Source of the DNA: Micromonospora fulviviridis
Lineage (GTDB): Bacteria > Actinomycetota > Actinomycetes > Mycobacteriales > Micromonosporaceae
Length of the DNA stretch: 64,000 nt
NCBI RefSeq assembly: GCF_014648395.1
Contig: NZ_BMRA01000018.1
Location: 1 to 64,000, forward strand
Direction: 5' to 3'
Shown here: piece after piece, positions 15,069-23,814 of the stretch
Layout of the letters: the number at the start of each line of letters is the position of its first letter
How positions within the stretch are numbered: the stretch's first letter is position 1
The notes under the pieces: generated by a model
Database searches by the model: none
Told to the model about the DNA's origin: nothing
What the model saw: the letters and a program-made list of their open reading frames with translations, nothing else
Position numbers and translations under genes: made by a program

Positions 15069-15470
15069 ATGACTCAACGCGCGGCGGGCAGCTTCACCCT
15101 CGACAGCTGGGAGCAGGAGGCGTACGACGAGGCCGAGGGCGCAATACTGGCCCTGGCACGGATCACCAAGACCTTCACCGGTGACCTCGCCGGCACGAGC
15201 ACCACGCGCATCCTGATGTGCCAGGCGCAGGTCGACACCAGCGCGGCGTACTCGGGCTTCGAGCGGTTCACCGGCACGCTGGGCGGCCGGCAGGGCAGCT
15301 TCGTGCTGCACCACGACGCCACCGCCCACGCCGAGGAGGGGTCGACGCTCGCCTGGACGGTCGTGCCCGACTCCGGGACCGGCGAGCTGCGCGGGCTGCG
15401 CGGTGCCGGACAGATCATCCGGGACCCGGACGGTGGGCACCGGTACGTCCTGGAGTACGAGCTGCCGTGA
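15069..15470 (+). CDS. DUF3224 domain protein
   Basis: 133 residues from ATG at 15069; an in-frame start at 15039 is also possible. The order of motifs fits DUF3224 proteins (small allene-oxide-cyclase-like barrels): AAGSFTLDSWEQEAYDE, then GDLAGTSTTRILMCQA, ERFTGTLGGRQGSFVLHH, and WTVVPDSGTGELRGLRGAG. No signal peptide. Biochemical function is not known for the family; enzymatic or ligand-binding roles are both possible. It is divergent from the monooxygenase pair and convergent with the MoaD-like gene (4 bases between stops). Confidence 0.8.
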   Translation: MTQRAAGSFTLDSWEQEAYDEAEGAILALARITKTFTGDLAGTSTTRILMCQAQVDTSAAYSGFERFTGTLGGRQGSFVLHHDATAHAEEGSTLAWTVVPDSGTGELRGLRGAGQIIRDPDGGHRYVLEYELP

Positions 15471-15474
15471 GCGG

Positions 15475-15750
15475 TCAGCCGCCGGCCACCGAGGGCAGCA
15501 CCTGGATCTCGGCGTTGTCGGGGACCGGGGTGTCGAGGCCGCCGGCGTGGCGGCAGTCCTCGCCGTCGACGTAGACGTTGACGTAGCGGCGCAGCTCGCC
15601 GCGCTCGTCGCGGATCCGGCGCGCCAGCCGGGGCCAGGTGGCGGCCAACTCGTCCAGGACCGCGCCCAGGGTGCCGGCGGCGGCCACGGTCAGCCGGCTC
15701 TCGCCGCCCGCCTCGGGCCGGAGCGGGCCGGGCAGCAGCACGGTGACCAC
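15475..15750 (-). CDS. MoaD/ThiS-like small ubiquitin-fold protein
   Basis: 91 residues, beta-grasp pattern with the MoaD-like middle TLGAVLDELAATWPRLARRIRDERGELRRYVNVYVDGED and a C-terminus ending VAGG. A terminal Gly-Gly is what an E1-like enzyme adenylates and thiocarboxylates in sulfur carriers. No E1-like, MoaE, ThiG or molybdopterin gene is nearby. The GTG start follows directly on the stop of the propeller gene (TGA-GTG), with GGAGG across the junction, so the two are translationally coupled. Role unknown: sulfur carrier or protein modifier are the options. Confidence 0.8.
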   Translation of the reverse strand: MVTVLLPGPLRPEAGGESRLTVAAAGTLGAVLDELAATWPRLARRIRDERGELRRYVNVYVDGEDCRHAGGLDTPVPDNAEIQVLPSVAGG

Positions 15751-16833
15751 TCAGACCTCCGCGGCCCGGACGCACAGCACGTCGGGCAGGTGCGCGGCGA
15801 CCCGCGACCAGGAGTCGCCCTCGTCGGCGCTGGCGTAGACCTCGCCGGAGCGGGTGCCGAAGTAGACCCCGGCCGGGTCGTGGTCGTCGGCGCACATGGC
15901 GTCGCGCAGCACCGAGGGATAGAACGGCCCGTCGGGCAGGCCGGCGGTGAGCGGCTGCCAGCTCTCGCCGGCGTCGGCCGAGCGGTAGACCCGGCAGCGC
16001 CGGTCGGTCGGGAACCGCTCGCCGTCCGCGGTGAGCGGGAAGGCGTAGACGGTGCCGGGGCGGGACGGGTGGGCGACGATCGGGAAGCCGAAGTCGCTGG
16101 GCAGGCCGGCGGCGATCGACGTCCAGCTGCGGCCGTCGTCGTCCGAGCGGTAGACCCCGTGGTGGTTCTGCGCGTACAGGCGCTCGGGGTCGCCGGCGTC
16201 CCGGGCGATCTTGTGGACGCACTGGCCGAACTCGGGCCACTCGTCGGGCAGGAAGTACGCCCGGATGCCGGTGTTGCCCGGCGCCCAACTCGCCCCCGCG
16301 TCCTCGGTGCGGTAGACCCCGCCGGTGGACATCGCCACCGCCATCCGGGCCGGGTCGCCCGGGTGCGGGAGCACACTGTGGACGGCCTGGCCGCCGAAGC
16401 CGGCGGCCCACTGCTCGCGGTGGGGGTGGTCCCAGAGCGCCCGGACCAGGCTGAAGCTGCGCCCGCCGTCGTCGGAGCGGAACAGCGCGGACGGTTCGCT
16501 GCCCGCCCAGACCACGTCGGGCTGGTCCGGGCCGGCCGGGGTGAGCTGCCAGACCCGGCCCAGGCTGGCCCCGGTGTCGGCCGGGAACGCCACGGGCGCC
16601 TGGTCGGGCTCCCGCCACGAGCCGCCCAGGTCGTCGCTGGTGGCCACGCTGGGGCCGAAGTGCGAGCTGGTCATGCCGGCGAGCAGCCGGGGCCGGCCGG
16701 GGCGCTTGTCGACGGCGACCGCGTAGACCCCGGTCATCGGGAAGTGCGGGCCGCTCACCGTCCAGTCCCGCCGGTCGGGGCTGGTGGCCAGGAAGAGCCC
16801 CTTGCCGGTGCCGATCGCGAGCAGGGTCGTCAT
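15751..16833 (-). CDS. BNR/VPS10-type beta-propeller protein (sialidase-like fold)
   Basis: 360 residues from ATG at 16833, with GGAGG 5 bases upstream. Repeated blades show the Asp-box/BNR signature: SDDGGRSFSLV, TEDAGASWAPG, SDDDGRSWTSI, SADAGESWQPL, SADEGDSWSRV. There is no signal peptide, so it is predicted to be cytoplasmic, unlike true sialidases, and no sialidase catalytic set is recognisable. It is coupled directly to a MoaD-like protein with a Gly-Gly end. Substrate or partner unknown; I would not call it a glycosidase. Confidence 0.8.
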   Translation of the reverse strand: MTTLLAIGTGKGLFLATSPDRRDWTVSGPHFPMTGVYAVAVDKRPGRPRLLAGMTSSHFGPSVATSDDLGGSWREPDQAPVAFPADTGASLGRVWQLTPAGPDQPDVVWAGSEPSALFRSDDGGRSFSLVRALWDHPHREQWAAGFGGQAVHSVLPHPGDPARMAVAMSTGGVYRTEDAGASWAPGNTGIRAYFLPDEWPEFGQCVHKIARDAGDPERLYAQNHHGVYRSDDDGRSWTSIAAGLPSDFGFPIVAHPSRPGTVYAFPLTADGERFPTDRRCRVYRSADAGESWQPLTAGLPDGPFYPSVLRDAMCADDHDPAGVYFGTRSGEVYASADEGDSWSRVAAHLPDVLCVRAAEV

Positions 16834-16913
16834 GGCGTCCTCCATCGTCGCGGGTGCCGTGATTATCGCCACACCCACCGACAGGATTCACACCCGGCGC
16901 GCCGAGCGCCCGA

Positions 16914-17531
16914 TCAGCGGCGGGCCCGGGGGACGTGCCGGCGGTACGCGCTCACCGTCGGGTCGCCCGCGAGCCAGAAGCGCCACGGCACGTCGTAGGC
17001 GCCGGTGACGCCCACCCGGGGCCCGGCGGTGACCGCCGCCTCCGGCACCGGGGCGAGCGGGGGCCGCAGCCGCACCGGGCCGTCGCCGAGCAGGTCGGCG
17101 CCGTAGACGGACCGGTCGATGCCGAGCGCCGCGCAGAGCCGGGCGGGCCCGCGCGCGAGATCCACGTCCCGGCGTACGGCCGGTCGGCGCTCCCGGGCGA
17201 CGTCGAGGCCGTCGACCACCTCGCCGGCACGCAGCAGCACCGCCGAGGCTTCGCCGTCCGGCCCGGTCACCACGTTCACGCACCAGTGCATGCCGTAGGT
17301 GAAGTAGACGTAGGCGTGCCCGGCCGGGCCGAACATCACCGCGTTGCGCGGGGTCCGCCCCCGGTGGGCGTGCGAGGCGGGATCGCCGGCGGTGCCGGCG
17401 TACGCCTCGACCTCGGTGATCCGGACCGTGACCCCGTGCCCGCTGAGCCGGCAGCCGAGCAGCCCCCGGGCGGCGGGAACCACCGGGCCGGCGAGCAGGT
17501 CCGAGAGAGCGGTGAGGTCGGTGGCGGTCAC
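16914..17531 (-). CDS. DNA-3-methyladenine glycosylase (AAG/MPG family)
   Basis: 205 residues. Removes alkylated purines such as 3-methyladenine from DNA in base-excision repair. Family motifs: ITEVEAYAGTAGDPASHAHRGRTPRNAVMFGPAGHAYVYFTYGMHWCVNVV, with the catalytic Glu in EVEAYAG and the YVYFTYGMH strand, then ARGPARLCAALGI. Full family length. GTG start with no strong ribosome binding site. Single gene, divergent from the HTH gene; a promoter for that gene lies between them. Confidence 0.92.
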   Translation of the reverse strand: MTATDLTALSDLLAGPVVPAARGLLGCRLSGHGVTVRITEVEAYAGTAGDPASHAHRGRTPRNAVMFGPAGHAYVYFTYGMHWCVNVVTGPDGEASAVLLRAGEVVDGLDVARERRPAVRRDVDLARGPARLCAALGIDRSVYGADLLGDGPVRLRPPLAPVPEAAVTAGPRVGVTGAYDVPWRFWLAGDPTVSAYRRHVPRARR

Positions 17532-17575
17532 CGGAGAACCCTAACCGGACCCATGACGGTGAGCACGAATTGCTT

Positions 17576-17616
17576 TCAACGGGGTGTTGACAAAATGTCG
17601 TTCAAGGGTGTGGGAT
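17576..17616 (+). promoter_or_regulatory. Promoter with overlapping inverted repeat, probably giving a leaderless mRNA
   Basis: TTGACA (17587-17592) and TGGGAT (17611-17616) are 18 bases apart. The start point is expected about 7 bases later, essentially at ATG 17624. TCAAC-GGGGT-GTTGA (17576-17590) is a perfect inverted repeat overlapping the -35 box and is a candidate repressor site. Confidence 0.5.
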
Positions 17617-17623
17617 GGACGAC

Positions 17624-18049
17624 ATGGTCACGCTGGATAACGACCCGTTCACCGCTCCGGATGCTGCCCAGGCGCGGGCTCACCGCAACTACGCGGCGCT
17701 GCTGCGGATCGCCGAGCGGCACGCCGGCACCGATGCCCGCCGACGGCGTTACGCACACCCCGACGTCCCCGACGCCTACGAGGCGGCGACGCTGGTGATG
17801 GCGCTGGCCGGCGGGGCGGAGCTGGCGGAGGGCGAGGAGGCGGTCGACCAGGCCGACCTGATGGCCGCGCTGACCCTGATCCCGCACGTCCGCGCCGAGG
17901 TCGACGCGCTGGAGGCCGGGCTGCTGCAGGTGGCCCGCGGCCGGGGGCTGACCTGGCAGGCGATCGCCTTCGGGCTGGGGCTGGGCAGCGCCCAGGCGGC
18001 CCGGCAGCGCTACGAGCGGCTCACCGTGCGCACCGGCACCGGCGACTGA
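17624..18049 (+). CDS. Putative DNA-binding protein with C-terminal HTH
   Basis: 141 residues. The N-terminal half is a helical region (ARAHRNYAALLRIAERHAG, DAYEAATLVMALAGGAELAEG). The end, LLQVARGRGLTWQAIAFGLGLGSAQAARQRYERL, has the look of a sigma-factor-like or LuxR-like helix-turn-helix. ATG at 17624 is chosen over 17615 because the predicted -10 element covers 17611-17616, which would make 17624 a leaderless start; there is no ribosome binding site for either. Target genes unknown. The inverted repeat in its own promoter may be an autoregulatory site. Confidence 0.65.
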   Translation: MVTLDNDPFTAPDAAQARAHRNYAALLRIAERHAGTDARRRRYAHPDVPDAYEAATLVMALAGGAELAEGEEAVDQADLMAALTLIPHVRAEVDALEAGLLQVARGRGLTWQAIAFGLGLGSAQAARQRYERLTVRTGTGD

Positions 18050-18111
18050 TCACCGCCGGACTGTCACAGCGGCGGGCGAGACTGTCCCGGACGAGGGCAC
18101 GGGAGGACGCG

Positions 18112-18465
18112 ATGACGCGCGAGGAGATGCTGGCCTACTGCCTGGCCAAGCCGGGCGCCTGGCTGGACCGGCCCTGGGAGGGCGACGAGGTGGTCAAGGT
18201 GGGCAGCCGGATCTTCGCCTTCCTGGGCTCCCCGGAGGGCGAGGCCCGGGTGGGGGTCAAGTGCGGCCCGTCCCGGGAGGTGGCCGACGAGTGGCTGCAC
18301 CGGTTCCCCGACGACGCCCGCTCCTCCCCCTACATCGGCCGCTCCGGCTGGAACACGCTGCGGCTCGCCGGCGCCATCCCGGACGACGAGCTGATCGAGG
18401 CCGTCGACGGGTCGTACGACGCGGTGGTGGCGAAGCTGCCCAGGCGCGAGCGGCCGACGGCCTGA
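18112..18465 (+). CDS. MmcQ/YjbR family protein
   Basis: 117 residues, full family length. Hallmarks: MLAYCLAKPGAWLDRPWEGDEVVKVGSRIFAFLG at the start and SPYIGRSGWNTLRLAGAIPDDELIEAVDGSYDAVVAKLPRRER at the end. The fold resembles the CyaY/DNA-binding type, and the role is not established; a DNA-binding function is often stated without direct proof. ATG is preceded by GGGAGG. A perfect hairpin follows directly, shared with the convergent argH. Confidence 0.88.
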   Translation: MTREEMLAYCLAKPGAWLDRPWEGDEVVKVGSRIFAFLGSPEGEARVGVKCGPSREVADEWLHRFPDDARSSPYIGRSGWNTLRLAGAIPDDELIEAVDGSYDAVVAKLPRRERPTA

Positions 18466-18497
18466 CCCCGCGCGGCGGCCGGAGCCACCGCGCGGGG
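18466..18497. terminator. Bidirectional terminator between the YjbR-type gene and argH
   Basis: Perfect 10-bp stem (18466-18475 with 18488-18497), 12-base loop, placed exactly between two convergent stops. Confidence 0.8.
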
Positions 18498-18505
18498 CGT
18501 CGGAC

Positions 18506-19969
18506 TCAGCGGGGCACGACCCGCTCGGCGGTCCAGTCCCGCCAGCCGGCCAGCTTGTCCGCGGCGGCCGCGAGCTGGTCGGCCACCGGCCCGGGGCCGG
18601 TGGAGCCGGGGGTGGTGCGGGCGGCCAGGGCGGAGCGCACCGAGAGCACGTCCCGCACCGAAGGGTCGAGGTGCTCGCTGACCGCGGCCAGGTCCTCGTC
18701 GGAGACCTCGTCGAGCGCGCAGTCGCGGGCCACGCAGAGCGCCACCAGCCGGCCGGTGATCTCGTGCGCGTCGCGGAACGGCACGTTCCGGCGGACCAGC
18801 CAGTCGGCGACCTCGGTGGCCAGCGAGAAGCCGACCGGCGCGGCGGCCACCAGCCGGTCGACCCGGACCGTCATGGTGGAAATCATTCCCGCGAGGGCGG
18901 GCAGCAGCAGTTCCAGGGTGTCGACCGCGTCGAAGGCCGGTTCCTTGTCCTCCTGCATGTCCCGGTCGTAGGTCATCGGCAGGCCCTTGAGCATGGTGAG
19001 CACGTTCATGAGGCCGCCGACCAGGCGGCCGGACTTGCCCCGGGCCAGCTCGGCGATGTCCGCGTTCTTCTTCTGCGGCATGATCGACGACCCGGTGGCG
19101 AACGCGTCGTCCAGCTCGACCCAGCCGAACTCGTGCGACGTCCAGAGCACCACCTCCTCGCCGAGGCGGGACAGGTGCACGCCGATCATCGCGGTGACGA
19201 AGAGGAACTCGGCGACGAAGTCCCGGTCGGCGACCGCGTCCATCGAGTTGGCGAAGGACGTGCGGAAGCCCAGCTCCTTGGCGACCGCCACCGGGTCCAG
19301 CGGCAACCCGGACCCGGCGAGCGCGCCCGCGCCGAGCGGGCTGACGGCACACCGGTGGTCCCAGTCGCGCAGCCGCTCCAGGTCCCGCAGCAGCGGCTGC
19401 ACGTGGGCGAGCAGCCAGTGCCCGAAGGTGACCGGCTGGGCGTGCTGGAGGTGGGTCATGCCGGGCGCGGCCGTGTCCACGTGCCGCTCGGCCTGCTCGA
19501 CCAGGGCCTCGGCCAGCTCGACCAGCCGGGCGGCCACGCCGCGGGCGTGGTCGCGCAGGTAGAGCCGCAGGTCGGTGGCGACCTGGTCGTTACGGGAACG
19601 GCCGGCCCGCAGCTTGCCGCCGAGGCTGCCCAACCGCTCCAGCAGGCCGCGCTCCAGGGCCGTGTGCACGTCCTCGTCGTCGACCGTGGGGCGGAACGCC
19701 CCGGAGGCACAGGCGGCCTCCAGGTCGTCAAGCGCGGCCAGGATCCGCCCCAGCTCCTCCGGGTCGAGCAGGCCGGCGCCGGCCAGCACCCGGGCGTGCG
19801 CCCGGGAGCCGGCGATGTCGTACGGGGCGAGGCGCCAGTCGAACTGGACGCTCACCGACAGCCGCGCGAGCGCCTCGGCGGGGCCGCCGGCGAACCGGCC
19901 TCCCCAGAGGCTCGTCCGGTTGGCGGGGGCGCTGTTCTCGGTCAGGCTCTTGTCGTCCACCCCACCCAT
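18506..19969 (-). CDS. argH: Argininosuccinate lyase
   Basis: Last step of arginine synthesis: argininosuccinate to arginine and fumarate. 487 residues from ATG 19969; GTG at 19960 is an alternative. Fumarase/aspartase superfamily signature GSSIMPQKKNAD, plus SLWGGRFAGGP, KLRAGRSRNDQVATD and HLQHAQPVTFGHWLLAH. Last gene of the arg operon, 14 bases after argG, and the only junction there without an overlap. Transcription ends at the hairpin 18466-18497. Confidence 0.96.
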   Translation of the reverse strand: MGGVDDKSLTENSAPANRTSLWGGRFAGGPAEALARLSVSVQFDWRLAPYDIAGSRAHARVLAGAGLLDPEELGRILAALDDLEAACASGAFRPTVDDEDVHTALERGLLERLGSLGGKLRAGRSRNDQVATDLRLYLRDHARGVAARLVELAEALVEQAERHVDTAAPGMTHLQHAQPVTFGHWLLAHVQPLLRDLERLRDWDHRCAVSPLGAGALAGSGLPLDPVAVAKELGFRTSFANSMDAVADRDFVAEFLFVTAMIGVHLSRLGEEVVLWTSHEFGWVELDDAFATGSSIMPQKKNADIAELARGKSGRLVGGLMNVLTMLKGLPMTYDRDMQEDKEPAFDAVDTLELLLPALAGMISTMTVRVDRLVAAAPVGFSLATEVADWLVRRNVPFRDAHEITGRLVALCVARDCALDEVSDEDLAAVSEHLDPSVRDVLSVRSALAARTTPGSTGPGPVADQLAAAADKLAGWRDWTAERVVPR

Positions 19970-19983
19970 TGTGGTGCCCACGA

Positions 19984-21189
19984 TCAGGCGCCACCCAGCC
20001 GGGCGTCCCGCTCGGCGGCCATCTTGCTGGGCAGGCCCCAGAGCTGCACGAAGCCCTTGGCGAGGGACTGGTCGAAGGTGTCGCCGGTGTCGTAGGTGGC
20101 CATGCCGAAGTCGTAGAGGCTGGCCTCCGAGCGCCGGCCGGTGACGGTGGCCCGGCCGCCGTGCAGGGTGAGCCGCACCTCGCCGGAGACGTGCTGCTGG
20201 GCGTCGTCGATGAACGCGTCGAGCGCCTGCTTCAGCGGCGAGAACCAGAGGCCGTCGTAGACCAGCTCGCCCCAGCGCTGGTCGACGCCGCGCTTGAACC
20301 GGGCCAGGTCCCGCTCGACGGTGACCGCCTCCAGCTCCTGGTGGGCGGCGATCAGCGCGATCGCGCCGGGAGCCTCGTACACCTCGCGGCTCTTGATGCC
20401 GACCAGGCGGTCCTCGACCATGTCGAGCCGGCCGACGCCCTGGGCGCCGGCACGCCGGTTCAGCTCCAGGATCGCCTGGTACGGGGTGACGGTCTCGCCG
20501 TCGACGGCGACCGGCACGCCGGCGTCGAAGGTGATGACCACCTCGTCGGCGTCGCGCGGCTCGGCGGGGTCGGCCGTGTAGGAGTAGAGGTCCTCGATCG
20601 GGCCGTTCCAGATGTCCTCCAGGAAGCCGGTCTCCACCGCGCGTCCCCACAGGTTCTGGTCGATGGAGTACGGCGACTTCGCCGACACGTCGATCGGCAG
20701 GCCCTTCTCCTCGGCGAAGGCGATCGCCTTGTCCCGGGTCCAGGCGAAGTCCCGGGCCGGCGCGATGATCTTCAGGTCGGGGGCGAGCGCGGCCAGGCCG
20801 ACCTCGAAGCGGACCTGGTCGTTGCCCTTGCCGGTGCAGCCGTGCGACACGATGGTGCCGCCGTGCTTGCGGGCCGCGGCGACCAGGTGCTTGACGATCA
20901 GCGGCCGGGACAGCGCGGAGACCAGCGGGTAGCGGTCCATGTAGAGGGCGTTGGCCCGCATGGCCGGCAGGCAGTACTCGGCGGCGAACTCGTCGCGCGC
21001 GTCGACCACCTCGGACTCGACGGCGCCGCAGTCCAGCGCGCGCTGCCGGATGAGGTTCATGTCCTCGCCGCCCTGGCCGACGTCGACCGCGACCGCGATC
21101 ACCTCGGCGCCGGTCTGCTCGGCCAGGTAGGGAATGGCGACGGAGGTGTCGAGACCCCCGGAGTACGCCAGGACGACCCGCTCAGTCAT
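19984..21189 (-). CDS. argG: Argininosuccinate synthase
   Basis: Joins citrulline and aspartate using ATP. 401 residues; N-type ATP-pyrophosphatase P-loop AYSGGLDTSVAIPYL at the start, then SHGCTGKGNDQVRFE and SPYSIDQNLWGRAVE. Full length. The ATG overlaps the argR stop by 4 bases, so it is translationally coupled to the repressor gene. Confidence 0.97.
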   Translation of the reverse strand: MTERVVLAYSGGLDTSVAIPYLAEQTGAEVIAVAVDVGQGGEDMNLIRQRALDCGAVESEVVDARDEFAAEYCLPAMRANALYMDRYPLVSALSRPLIVKHLVAAARKHGGTIVSHGCTGKGNDQVRFEVGLAALAPDLKIIAPARDFAWTRDKAIAFAEEKGLPIDVSAKSPYSIDQNLWGRAVETGFLEDIWNGPIEDLYSYTADPAEPRDADEVVITFDAGVPVAVDGETVTPYQAILELNRRAGAQGVGRLDMVEDRLVGIKSREVYEAPGAIALIAAHQELEAVTVERDLARFKRGVDQRWGELVYDGLWFSPLKQALDAFIDDAQQHVSGEVRLTLHGGRATVTGRRSEASLYDFGMATYDTGDTFDQSLAKGFVQLWGLPSKMAAERDARLGGA

Positions 21190-21701
21190 GGTGTGGTGCT
21201 CCCTTCAACGTTCTCTTCCCGGCGGGCCCACGCGGCGAGCTTGTCGCCCAACGCGGCGCCGCCGACGGCCTCGCGGGCCACGACGAGGATGGTGTCGTCG
21301 CCGGCGATGGTGCCGACGATCTCGGACAGGCCCGCTCGGTCCAACGCGCTGGCCAGGTAGTGCGCTGCGCCCGGCGGGGTACGCAGCACGGCGATGTTGC
21401 CGCTGGAATCGACCCCGTTGAGCAGCTCGCGCAGCAGCCGGACGAGGCGGGCCGGCGCGGCCTCGGCCTCCCGCAGCGGCCGGTGGCCGTCCTCCGGGAT
21501 CAGGTAGACGCCCCGCCCGTCGCCGCCGCGCGCGGTGACCGCCCCGAGCTCCTTGAGGTCCCGGGAGAGGGTGGCCTGGGTGACCTGGATGCCGTCACCG
21601 GCGAGCAGGTCGGCCAGCTCGGTCTGCGAGTGGATGGCCTTGTCGCGGATCAGCTCGACGATGCGGGCGTGCCGCGCGGTGCGGGTCAGCGGGGCGGTCA
21701 T
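21186..21701 (-). CDS. argR: Arginine repressor
   Basis: 171 residues. N-terminal winged helix (about 8-60: IVELIRDKAIHSQTELADLL, then VTQATLSRDLKELGAV) and C-terminal hexamerisation/arginine-binding domain with GTIAGDDTILVV. In the presence of arginine it binds ARG boxes. Two such boxes lie in front of argC at 26875-26930, so it should repress its own operon. It sits inside the operon with 4-base overlaps on both sides (argF and argG). Confidence 0.96.
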   Translation of the reverse strand: MTAPLTRTARHARIVELIRDKAIHSQTELADLLAGDGIQVTQATLSRDLKELGAVTARGGDGRGVYLIPEDGHRPLREAEAAPARLVRLLRELLNGVDSSGNIAVLRTPPGAAHYLASALDRAGLSEIVGTIAGDDTILVVAREAVGGAALGDKLAAWARREENVEGSTTP

Positions 21702-22621
21702 GATGCCTCCAGGAGAAACGTGAGCAGCGCCTTCTGGGCGTGCAGGCGATTCTCCGCCTGGTCGAAGACGGCGCTGTGCGGCCCGTCGAGCACCTCGTCG
21801 GTGATCTCCTCGCCCCGGTGGGCGGGCAGGCAGTGCAGCACGATCACCTCGGCCGCGGCGTGGCCGAGCAGCGCGTCGTTGACCTGGTACGGCAGGAACG
21901 GGGTGACCCGGTCCTGGCCGTCGGACTCCTGGCCCATCGAGGTCCAGGTGTCGGTGGCGACCACGTCGGCGGCGCGGACCGCCTCGACCGGGTCGGTGAG
22001 CACCCGGACCGAACCGCCGGTGCCGGCGGCGATCTTCTCGGCCCGGGCGACGATCTCGGGGTCCGGCTGGAATCCGGCCGGGCCGGCGATCCGCACGTGC
22101 ATCCCGGCCGTCGCCCCGGCCAGCAGGTACGAGTGCGCCATGTTGTTCGCCGCGTCCCCGACGTAGGCCAGGGTGCGCCCGGCGGTGCCGCCGCAGCGCT
22201 CGCGGACGGTGAGCAGGTCGGCGAGGAGCTGGCAGGGGTGGTAGGTGTCGGTGAGCGCGTTGACCACCGGCACGGTCGCGTGCGTGGCGACCTCGGCGAT
22301 CCGGTCGTCGCCGTGCGTACGCAGCACGATCGCGGCGACGTAGCGGGACAGCACCCGGCCCGCGTCGGCCAGCGACTCGCCCCGGCCGAAGTGGGTGACC
22401 TGGGTGTCCACCACGAGCGGGTGCCCGCCCAGCTCGGCGATGCCGGCGTCGAAGGAGATCCGGGTGCGCAGGCTCTGCTTGTCGAAGAGCACCGCCACCG
22501 ACCTCGGCCCGGCGAGCGGCGTGTGGGCGAACCGGTCGGCCTTCATCCGGGCCGCCAGGTCGAGCACGGTGGCCTGCTCGGCGGGCGAGAGGTCGTCGTC
22601 GCGGAGGAAGTGGCGGATCAT
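21698..22621 (-). CDS. argF: Ornithine carbamoyltransferase
   Basis: Makes citrulline from ornithine and carbamoyl phosphate. 307 residues from ATG 22621. The carbamoyl-phosphate motif S-x-R-T-R appears as KQSLRTRISFD; the ornithine motif HCLPAHRGEEI and the central LADLLTVRE are present. It overlaps argD (upstream) and argR (downstream) by 4 bases each. Confidence 0.96.
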   Translation of the reverse strand: MIRHFLRDDDLSPAEQATVLDLAARMKADRFAHTPLAGPRSVAVLFDKQSLRTRISFDAGIAELGGHPLVVDTQVTHFGRGESLADAGRVLSRYVAAIVLRTHGDDRIAEVATHATVPVVNALTDTYHPCQLLADLLTVRERCGGTAGRTLAYVGDAANNMAHSYLLAGATAGMHVRIAGPAGFQPDPEIVARAEKIAAGTGGSVRVLTDPVEAVRAADVVATDTWTSMGQESDGQDRVTPFLPYQVNDALLGHAAAEVIVLHCLPAHRGEEITDEVLDGPHSAVFDQAENRLHAQKALLTFLLEAS

Positions 22622-23814
22622 GCGGGGACCTCCGTGGCGGTGGGGGCGGGCGCCGCGGCGTCCAGGGCGGCGGGCAGCGCGGCGAGGAAGGCGTCGGCCT
22701 GCTCGGCGGTGAGGATCAGCGGCGGGGCGAGCCGGACCACGCCCGGCTGCACCGGGTTGACCAGGAACCCGGCCTCCCGCAGCGCGCCGGTCAACGCGCC
22801 GGAGACCGGCGCGTCGAGCACGATGCCGAGCAGCAGGCCGGCGCCGCGGACCTCGGCGACGAGCGGGTGCCCGAGCCCCTCGACGCCGCGCCGCAGCCGC
22901 TCCCCGATCCGCTTGACGTGGTCGAGCAGCCCCTCGTTGGCAATGGTGGCGACCACGGCGAGCGCCGCGGCGCAGCTGACCGGGTTTCCCCCGAACGTGG
23001 TGCCGTGCGAGCCGGGCGTGAGCAGGTCGGCGGCCCGCCCGAAGGCCAGGCAGGCACCGAGCGGCAGCCCGCCGCCGAGCCCCTTGGCCAGGGTCACGAC
23101 GTCCGGCTCGACGCCCTCGGCCTGGTGGGCGAACCAGTGCCCGGTCCGGCCGACGCCGGTCTGCACCTCGTCGAGCACCAGCAGCGCGCCGTGCGCGGCG
23201 GTGATCCGGCGGGCCTCGGCCAGGTAGCCGGAGGGCGGGACGACGACGCCGTTCTCCCCCTGGATCGGCTCGACGATCACCATGGCGGTGGCGTCGGTGA
23301 CCGCCTCGGCCAGGGCGGCGGCGTCGCCGTACGGCACGTGGGTGACCTCGCCGGGCAGCGGGCGGAACGGGTCGGCCTTGGCGGGCTGGCCGGTCAGCGC
23401 CAGGGCGCCCATGGTGCGGCCGTGGAAACCGCCGTGGGTGGCCACCACGTGGGTGCGCCCGGTGAGCCGGGAGAGCTTGAACGCCGCCTCGTTGGCCTCG
23501 GCGCCCGAGTTGGCGAAGAACACCCGGCCGGGGCGGCCGGCCAGGGCCAGCAGCAGCTCGGCCAGCGCCACCGGCGGCTCCGCGACGAACAGGTTCGACA
23601 CGTGCCCGAGGGTGGCGACCTGCCGGGACACGGCGGCCACCACGGCCGGGTGGGCGTGGCCGAGTGCGTTGACCGCGATGCCGCCGAGCAGGTCGACGTA
23701 CTCCCGGCCGGTCTCGTCGACCACGACGGCGCCGGAGCCGGAGACGAGCGCCAGCGGCGGCGTGCCGTAGTTGTCCATCATGGCCGCGCCCCACCGTTCG
23801 ACGAGCGTGCTCAT
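22618..23814 (-). CDS. argD: Acetylornithine aminotransferase
   Basis: PLP-dependent class III aminotransferase converting N-acetylglutamate semialdehyde to N-acetylornithine. 398 residues; FFANSGAEANEAAFKLSR, LLVLDEVQTGVGRTG, and the PLP lysine in VTLAKGLGGGLPLGA. Full length; ATG overlaps the argB stop (ATGA). Confidence 0.96.
   Translation of the reverse strand: MSTLVERWGAAMMDNYGTPPLALVSGSGAVVVDETGREYVDLLGGIAVNALGHAHPAVVAAVSRQVATLGHVSNLFVAEPPVALAELLLALAGRPGRVFFANSGAEANEAAFKLSRLTGRTHVVATHGGFHGRTMGALALTGQPAKADPFRPLPGEVTHVPYGDAAALAEAVTDATAMVIVEPIQGENGVVVPPSGYLAEARRITAAHGALLVLDEVQTGVGRTGHWFAHQAEGVEPDVVTLAKGLGGGLPLGACLAFGRAADLLTPGSHGTTFGGNPVSCAAALAVVATIANEGLLDHVKRIGERLRRGVEGLGHPLVAEVRGAGLLLGIVLDAPVSGALTGALREAGFLVNPVQPGVVRLAPPLILTAEQADAFLAALPAALDAAAPAPTATEVPA

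Noticed and set aside
15751..16833. Calling the propeller a sialidase
   Set aside because: Asp-box repeats are present, but there is no signal peptide and no recognisable catalytic Arg triad/Tyr-Glu arrangement; the fold alone does not establish the activity.
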